Shown: one piece after another, positions 14,294 through 18,441 of the stretch
Layout of the letters: every line of letters begins with the position of its first letter
How positions within the stretch are numbered: position 1 is the stretch's first letter
Assembly: GCA_031266635.1 (NCBI GenBank)
Contig: JAISAN010000040.1
Location: 1 to 18,441, forward strand
Direction of reading: 5' to 3'
DNA: 18,441 bases
Source: Treponema sp.
GTDB taxonomy: Bacteria; Spirochaetota; Spirochaetia; Treponematales; Breznakiellaceae
Made by a program: the position numbers and the translations under genes
Notes under the pieces: generated by a model
What the model saw: only the letters and a program-made list of their open reading frames with translations
Database searches by the model: none
Told to the model about the DNA's origin: nothing

Positions 14294-15358
14294 ATGGAAA
14301 AAATGTGTGGTAAAAAAGGTGCGCCCGGCGCCGCCCTGGTCATTCTGGCGGTTTTTTTGGCGCTTTTTGCCGGATGCCGGGGTAAATCTTCCGGTCCGGT
14401 TGAGGGGGGCGGTCCCACGGGGAAGATCGTCATTTATACGTCCATGTACGAGGATATTATCGAAGATATGGACGCGGCCCTGGAAAAACAGTTCCCCAAC
14501 TGCGATATTGAATTCTTTTACGGCGGTACGGGCGCCCTTCAGGCAAAAATCGCCGCCGAGCGGGATTCGGGCAGACTGGGCTGCGATATGCTCATGGTGG
14601 CGGAGCCTTCCTATTCGCTGGAACTTAAAGATTACGATATGCTCCACGCCTATAAGTCTCCCCAGGCTTCCGCGCTGGACTTTGACTATGATGCCGAGGG
14701 GTACTGGTATCCGGTGCGGATCTGCAATATGGTCCTTGCCTACAACCCGGAGAAATTCGCCAAAAACAGCATTCCCAACAGCCTCTACGATTTTGCCTAC
14801 GATGCGGGTGTCCGGGGAGCCATTTCCATGAGCAACCCCCTGACTTCCGGGACCGCTATGGCCGCGGTAACCGCCCTGAAAGACGCCTACGGATACGAGT
14901 ATTTTACCGCCCTGGGCCGGCAGAATGTGATGGTGGAATCCGGTTCCGTGGCCCTGACCAAGCTGGAAACCGGGGAATGTAAGGTGATCATGATCCTTGA
15001 GGAATCGGTGCTGAAAAAGCGGGAGGAGGAAGGGTCAAAACTTGAGGTAATCTATCCCACCGACGGAACCATCATCATCCCTTCCACGATTATGACGGTA
15101 AGCGAGGCATGGAGCGCCAACAAGAATACCGCCGCCGCCGAAATTATCACCGACTGGTTCCTCTCCCCCGAGGGGCAGGCCAACATCGTGGCCGGATGGA
15201 TGCATTCCGCCCGGGCCGCTTTCCCCACCCTGCCGTATGACGGAATTCCCACCGCGGAGATCAAAGCCAACAACATGCCGGTGAACTGGGAAAACTGTTA
15301 CCGCCAGCGGGAAGAGATCCGCACCAAATTTGAGGAAGCGGTAACGTCCAGAAGATGA
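14294..15358 (+). CDS. ABC transporter substrate-binding lipoprotein (ferric iron/polyamine-like class)
   Basis: A 354-residue lipoprotein that captures a ligand in the periplasm and hands it to the permease at 15465. GAGGAGG at 14282-14288 lies 5 nt before the ATG. The signal ends ALFAGC (Cys28), followed by a Gly/Ser linker. The mature part starts KIVIYTSMYEDIIEDM (about 44-59), a hallmark opening of the FbpA/FutA-like extracellular binding family, and continues with FYGGTGALQAKIAAE (76-90), CDMLMVAEPSY, NPLTSGTAMAAV near 180-191 and WFLSPEGQANIVAGW near 289-303. Paired Tyr ligands near the C-terminus, as in classical ferric-binding proteins, are not obvious. Iron is therefore only one option; polyamine, phosphonate, thiamine or sugar-phosphate ligands are possible. 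It is the first gene of a three-gene importer operon. Confidence 0.85.
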   Translation: MEKMCGKKGAPGAALVILAVFLALFAGCRGKSSGPVEGGGPTGKIVIYTSMYEDIIEDMDAALEKQFPNCDIEFFYGGTGALQAKIAAERDSGRLGCDMLMVAEPSYSLELKDYDMLHAYKSPQASALDFDYDAEGYWYPVRICNMVLAYNPEKFAKNSIPNSLYDFAYDAGVRGAISMSNPLTSGTAMAAVTALKDAYGYEYFTALGRQNVMVESGSVALTKLETGECKVIMILEESVLKKREEEGSKLEVIYPTDGTIIIPSTIMTVSEAWSANKNTAAAEIITDWFLSPEGQANIVAGWMHSARAAFPTLPYDGIPTAEIKANNMPVNWENCYRQREEIRTKFEEAVTSRR

Positions 15359-15381
15359 CGGAGCCCGGCCGGTAACGCAAC

Positions 15382-15424
15382 GGACCGGAGTTTGCGAACC
15401 CTTGGTTCGGCGAAGCTCCGGTCC
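15382..15424 (+). promoter_or_regulatory. Long intercistronic hairpin between binding protein and permease genes
   Basis: GGACCGGAG (15382-15390) pairs with CTCCGGTCC (15416-15424), and inner CGAACC (15395-15400) pairs with GGTTCG (15404-15409). Further pairs between, with small bulges, bring the stem to about 18 bp with loop CTT. No T-run follows. Placed right after the binding protein gene, it probably protects the upstream mRNA from 3' decay and raises binding protein over permease levels, as known for malE-malF. Confidence 0.7.
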
Positions 15425-15464
15425 ACGTTATCGAACAACTCTATTTTTGTTCCGGGAGCGCATA

Positions 15465-17162
15465 ATGTCCGGTGAAATCGCGTTAAAAAAAGAAGGGTTT
15501 TATTTTGACGTAAAATGGCTGATCATCGCCGCGATTGGGCTTTTTTTGCTTGTTTTCCAGGTTTTCCCCCTGCTGTACCTGGTTTTCCGGGCCTTCTTTT
15601 CCAGCGGTACATTTTCCCTTGAAGCGTTCAAGCGGGTTTATTCCTATCCCCTCAACTGGGACGCCCTGACCAACACCCTGATCACCGGCGGCCTTTCCAT
15701 GGTCTTCGGCGTCCTCATCGCCTTTCCCCTGGCGTGGCTGGTGGGGCGGACCAATTTATACGGCAAAAAATTTTTCCGCACCCTCTTTGTGATGACCTAC
15801 ATGGTTCCCCCCTATGTGGGGGCCATGGCCTGGCTCCGGCTCCTGAACCCCTCGGTGGGGAACCTGAACGTGTTCCTCAAAACCGTTTTGCATCTGGACC
15901 GGATGCCCTTTAACATCTATTCCGTCGGGGGCCTCGTGTGGGTGCTGACCACCTTTTATTACCCCTACGCCTTTATCACCATTTCCCGGGCCATGGAAAA
16001 AATGGACCCCTCGCTGGAAGAAGCCTCCCGGATCTCCGGGGCCTCTCCCCTGAAAACGCTTTTGACCATCACCATGCCCATGATGGCTCCCAGCATTGTG
16101 GCCGCCGCCCTTTTGGTCTTTGTTTCCGCCGCCTCCTGCTACGGCATCCCGTCGATCATCGGCGCCCCCGGCCAGATCCACACCGTTACCACCCGGATCA
16201 TCGACTTTGTGTATATCGGCTCCCAGGACGGCCTCACCGACGCCACCACCCTGGCGGTGTTCCTGATGATCATCGCCAATATCGTGTTGTATGTGTCCAC
16301 CTTTGTGGTGGGCCGCAAACAGTACATCACCGTGTCGGGCAAATCGACCCGGCCCAACATCGTAGACCTGGGCCGCTGGCGGCTGTTCTTTACAATCCTG
16401 GTGAGCGCCTTTGCCTTTGTCATCGTGATCCTGCCCTTCCTCACCGTGGCCGCCACTTCCGTAACGATCAACATGGGAAACCCCCTGCGGCCCGGCAACA
16501 TCACCTTCCGTTACTGGGAGCGGATTTTTACCCGGAAGGCGATTCTCCAGTCCGGCTGGAACAGCCTGGTTTCCGGTTCCGCGGCGGCCACCGCGGGGAT
16601 GGTGATTTCCTGCGTCATGGCCTACCTGCTGGTGCGGACCCGGGTGAAGGGCCGCCGGATTCCCGACTTCCTCATCACCGTGGGGAGCGGCACCCCCAGC
16701 GTGGTTATCGCCCTGGCCCTGATTATGACCATGTCCGGCCGCTTCGGCATCAACATTTACAATACCCTGACGATCATGATCATCGCCTATATGATTAAAT
16801 ACCTCCTTATGGGGATGCGGACCGTGGTGTCCGCCATGTCCCAGATTCACCCGTCCCTTGAGGAGGCTTCCCAGATTTCCGGGGCCCGGTGGCTGCGGGT
16901 TTTCAAGGACATTACGATCCCCCTGATCGCGCCGTCGGTGGTGGCGGGCTGGTTTTTGATCTTCATGCCCTCTTTTTATGAACTCACCATGTCCACCCTT
17001 TTGTATTCCACCAACACCAAAACCCTGGGCTATGAACTGTTTACCTACCAGACCTACCACAGCCAGCAGACCGCGTCGGCCCTGGCCACGGCGATTCTGA
17101 TGTTGGTGATTCTGGTGAACTGGCTGCTGAACAAACTTACCGGCGGCGAATTTTCCATCTAG
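15465..17162 (+). CDS. ABC transporter permease, fused two-domain (FbpB/AfuB-like)
   Basis: A 565-residue inner-membrane protein forming the translocation path of the importer. The ATG at 15465 is preferred to the in-frame TTG at 15402, which lies inside the intercistronic hairpin; GGGAG lies ~7 nt before the ATG. Two homologous halves are visible, each with about six membrane segments and one EAA loop facing the ATPase: EEASRISGASPLKTLLTI at about 185-202 and EEASQISGARWLRVFKDI at about 466-483. Between the halves is a cytoplasmic connector with VVGRKQYITVSGKSTRP (about 281-297). The length and duplicated EAA loops match the fused permeases of ferric-iron and 2-aminoethylphosphonate importers. 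It lies between the binding protein and ATPase genes, 15 nt before the latter. Confidence 0.93.
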   Translation: MSGEIALKKEGFYFDVKWLIIAAIGLFLLVFQVFPLLYLVFRAFFSSGTFSLEAFKRVYSYPLNWDALTNTLITGGLSMVFGVLIAFPLAWLVGRTNLYGKKFFRTLFVMTYMVPPYVGAMAWLRLLNPSVGNLNVFLKTVLHLDRMPFNIYSVGGLVWVLTTFYYPYAFITISRAMEKMDPSLEEASRISGASPLKTLLTITMPMMAPSIVAAALLVFVSAASCYGIPSIIGAPGQIHTVTTRIIDFVYIGSQDGLTDATTLAVFLMIIANIVLYVSTFVVGRKQYITVSGKSTRPNIVDLGRWRLFFTILVSAFAFVIVILPFLTVAATSVTINMGNPLRPGNITFRYWERIFTRKAILQSGWNSLVSGSAAATAGMVISCVMAYLLVRTRVKGRRIPDFLITVGSGTPSVVIALALIMTMSGRFGINIYNTLTIMIIAYMIKYLLMGMRTVVSAMSQIHPSLEEASQISGARWLRVFKDITIPLIAPSVVAGWFLIFMPSFYELTMSTLLYSTNTKTLGYELFTYQTYHSQQTASALATAILMLVILVNWLLNKLTGGEFSI

Positions 17163-17177
17163 GCTGAGGAGGCCGTC

Positions 17178-18257
17178 ATGTCTGTGGTTGTTATCGACAA
17201 GGTAAGCAAATCCTTTGACAGTGTGGAAGTCCTGAAAGAATTCGATCAGGTCTTTGACGATAAGGAATTTGTTACCCTCCTGGGGCCTTCGGGCTGCGGG
17301 AAAACCACCATGCTCAGGATGATCGCGGGGTTTGAAAAACCCAACTCCGGCGAGATTCGCATTGACGACCGGGTAGTCAGTTCCGCCAGGGTGTTTGTGC
17401 CGCCGGAAAAGCGGGGCATCGGCATGGTGTTCCAGAGCTACGCGGTGTGGCCCCACATGACGGTTTTTGACAACGTGGCCTACCCCCTGCGGATCGCCCG
17501 GCTGCCCAAAGCGGACATACAGCGAAAGGTGGCGGCCATACTCCAGACCGTCCATTTAAGCCAGTACGCCCGGCGGATACCCTCCCAGCTTTCCGGGGGC
17601 CAGCAGCAGCGGGTCGCCCTGGGCCGGGCCCTGGTGTCGGAACCCCGGCTGCTGCTGCTGGACGAGCCCCTTTCCAACCTGGACGCCAAGCTCCGGGAAA
17701 GCATGCGGTTCGAGATAAAAGAAATCCAGAAGGCCTTCGGCATTACCGTGGTTTACGTTACCCATGACCAGACCGAGGCGATGGCCATGTCTGACCGGAT
17801 TTTCGTGATTAACCGGGGGATAGTCCAGCAGGTGGGAAGTCCCGCGGAGGTGTACCGCCGCCCCGCCAACCAGTTTGTCGCCGATTTTGTGGGGAAGGTG
17901 AATTTCCTCCGGGGCGCTGCCGGGTCCGGCCGCATCAATTTACGGGGCATGGATCAGTCGATTCCCTACGACGGAACCTGCGCCGGCGACGTGGTGGTGG
18001 CAGTGCGGCCGGAAAACATCAGCTTTGCCGCGGACGCGCCCGCGCCTGCGGGCCTGCGGGGAAAAATTACCGGCATGTTTTACCTGGGGGACATCAACGA
18101 CTGCCGGGTGGACATTAACGGCGAAACCATCCGGGTTATCGCCGAAAGCGGCTCCTGGGATCAGTTCCGGGAAGGCCAGAATGTTTCCCTGAACTTGAAA
18201 GAATTTCTGGTGTACCCCGACACGGACGGGGAGGATCATACCCGGATTGTTACGTAA
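17178..18257 (+). CDS. ABC transporter ATP-binding protein with TOBE domain
   Basis: A 359-residue ATPase that powers the importer. GAGGAGG (17166-17172) lies 5 nt before the ATG, 15 nt after the permease stop. The nucleotide-binding domain is complete: Walker A GPSGCGKT (36-43), Q-loop Gln86 in VFQSYAVWPHMTV, signature LSGGQQQR (138-145), Walker B LLLLDEP (158-164) with Glu163, and switch His196 in VTHDQTEAM. Residues ~235-345 form a C-terminal TOBE-type beta domain (VVVAVRPENISF, GKITGMFYLGDINDCRVDI), as in the PotA/FbpC/UgpC (CUT1/iron) group. All catalytic residues are intact. Trp91 in the Q-loop region (AVWPH) is a variant often seen in the iron/phosphonate subgroup, by my recollection. 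Confidence 0.95.
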   Translation: MSVVVIDKVSKSFDSVEVLKEFDQVFDDKEFVTLLGPSGCGKTTMLRMIAGFEKPNSGEIRIDDRVVSSARVFVPPEKRGIGMVFQSYAVWPHMTVFDNVAYPLRIARLPKADIQRKVAAILQTVHLSQYARRIPSQLSGGQQQRVALGRALVSEPRLLLLDEPLSNLDAKLRESMRFEIKEIQKAFGITVVYVTHDQTEAMAMSDRIFVINRGIVQQVGSPAEVYRRPANQFVADFVGKVNFLRGAAGSGRINLRGMDQSIPYDGTCAGDVVVAVRPENISFAADAPAPAGLRGKITGMFYLGDINDCRVDINGETIRVIAESGSWDQFREGQNVSLNLKEFLVYPDTDGEDHTRIVT

Positions 18258-18316
18258 AATTGGCGCCTCCGATACGTTTGCTTCGCCCGCCATTGGCTGT
18301 GCGGGAACTGCTTGCC

Positions 18317-18345
18317 TTGCGGAAAAGCCCAACACAAAGTATAGT
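18317..18345 (+). promoter_or_regulatory. Possible promoter of the gene at the window end
   Basis: TATAGT (18340-18345, 5/6 to -10) with TTGCGG (18317-18322, 3/6 to -35) at 17-nt spacing, about 20 nt before the ATG at 18365. It suggests that the small gene is transcribed separately from the ABC operon. Confidence 0.4.
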
Positions 18346-18364
18346 TGAAATACAGGAGCCGATT

Positions 18365-18441
18365 ATGAACGAAATCGTATTACGGATTAATGACGAAATC
18401 AATCTTGATAAGGTAGTTTCTCTGCTCGCCCCTTACATTGA
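18365..18441 (+). CDS. Start of a small unidentified ORF (3'-truncated by window)
   Basis: Only 25 codons are visible (MNEIVLRINDEINLDKVVSL, then LAPYI), open to the window end. AGGAG at 18354-18358 lies 6 nt before the ATG, which makes it likely real. Codon use is more AT-rich than in the neighbouring ABC genes. The short beta strand followed by an amphipathic helix resembles the N-termini of small type II antitoxins, but this is a weak impression and no family is assigned. Confidence 0.6.
   Translation, partial: MNEIVLRINDEINLDKVVSLLAPYI

Noticed and set aside
15756..17555. 599-codon open frame on the - strand opposite the permease and ATPase genes
   Set aside because: It is the mirror of GC-rich third-position codons in two clear genes. 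It has a His/Gly/Gln-biased composition and no signal, motif or SD.
18258..18330. Terminator after the ABC operon
   Set aside because: A short CCCGC/GCGGG pairing is present but no T-run follows on the + strand, so I do not call one.

Overview
The window looks like chromosomal DNA from a free-living or gut-associated treponeme (Spirochaetes). It is GC-rich and rich in lipoproteins, with at least six lipobox-type signal peptides. It carries an outer-membrane barrel protein, a GH30-type glycanase, spirochaete-style modular surface proteins and two-permease ABC transport. The genus is an inference from style and protein content; no rRNA or other marker is present. No tRNA, rRNA, CRISPR array, insertion sequence or phage gene was seen.

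Layout. (1) 1-2860, + strand: the C-terminal ~80% of an RND efflux pump, overlapped by one base by a small PII-like protein gene. A hairpin closes this block against a convergent gene. (2) 2920-7094: a glucosaminidase lipoprotein (-), two unrecognised lipoproteins (+) and a GT4 glycosyltransferase (-). Three of these four genes have a -10-like hexamer exactly 6 nt before the ATG, and none of the four has a visible Shine-Dalgarno (SD) sequence, so they may be leaderless. (3) 7238-13701, - strand: in transcription order, a 1086-residue tandem-domain lipoprotein, a GH30-type lipoprotein glycanase with an Ig-like domain, and a porin-like beta-barrel. Hairpins sit at each boundary. This block could act as a surface capture, cleavage and uptake set for plant polysaccharide. 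(4) 13702-14293: an AT-rich 592-base intergenic region with an 18-G homopolymer, promoter-like elements on both strands, a terminator-like hairpin and two palindromes. (5) 14198-18257, + strand: a strong sigma70-type promoter and an ABC importer operon of the ferric-iron/polyamine-like type (lipoprotein binding protein, fused permease, ATPase). The window ends in the first 25 codons of a small unidentified ORF.

The part most worth follow-up is the poly-G tract between the tandem-repeat lipoprotein/glycanase block and the ABC operon. It lies next to a perfect TATAAT and could make expression phase-variable, as homopolymeric G tracts do upstream of some Treponema pallidum tpr genes. The intercistronic RNA structures and the recombination-prone 0.7-kb repeats in the large lipoprotein add to this.
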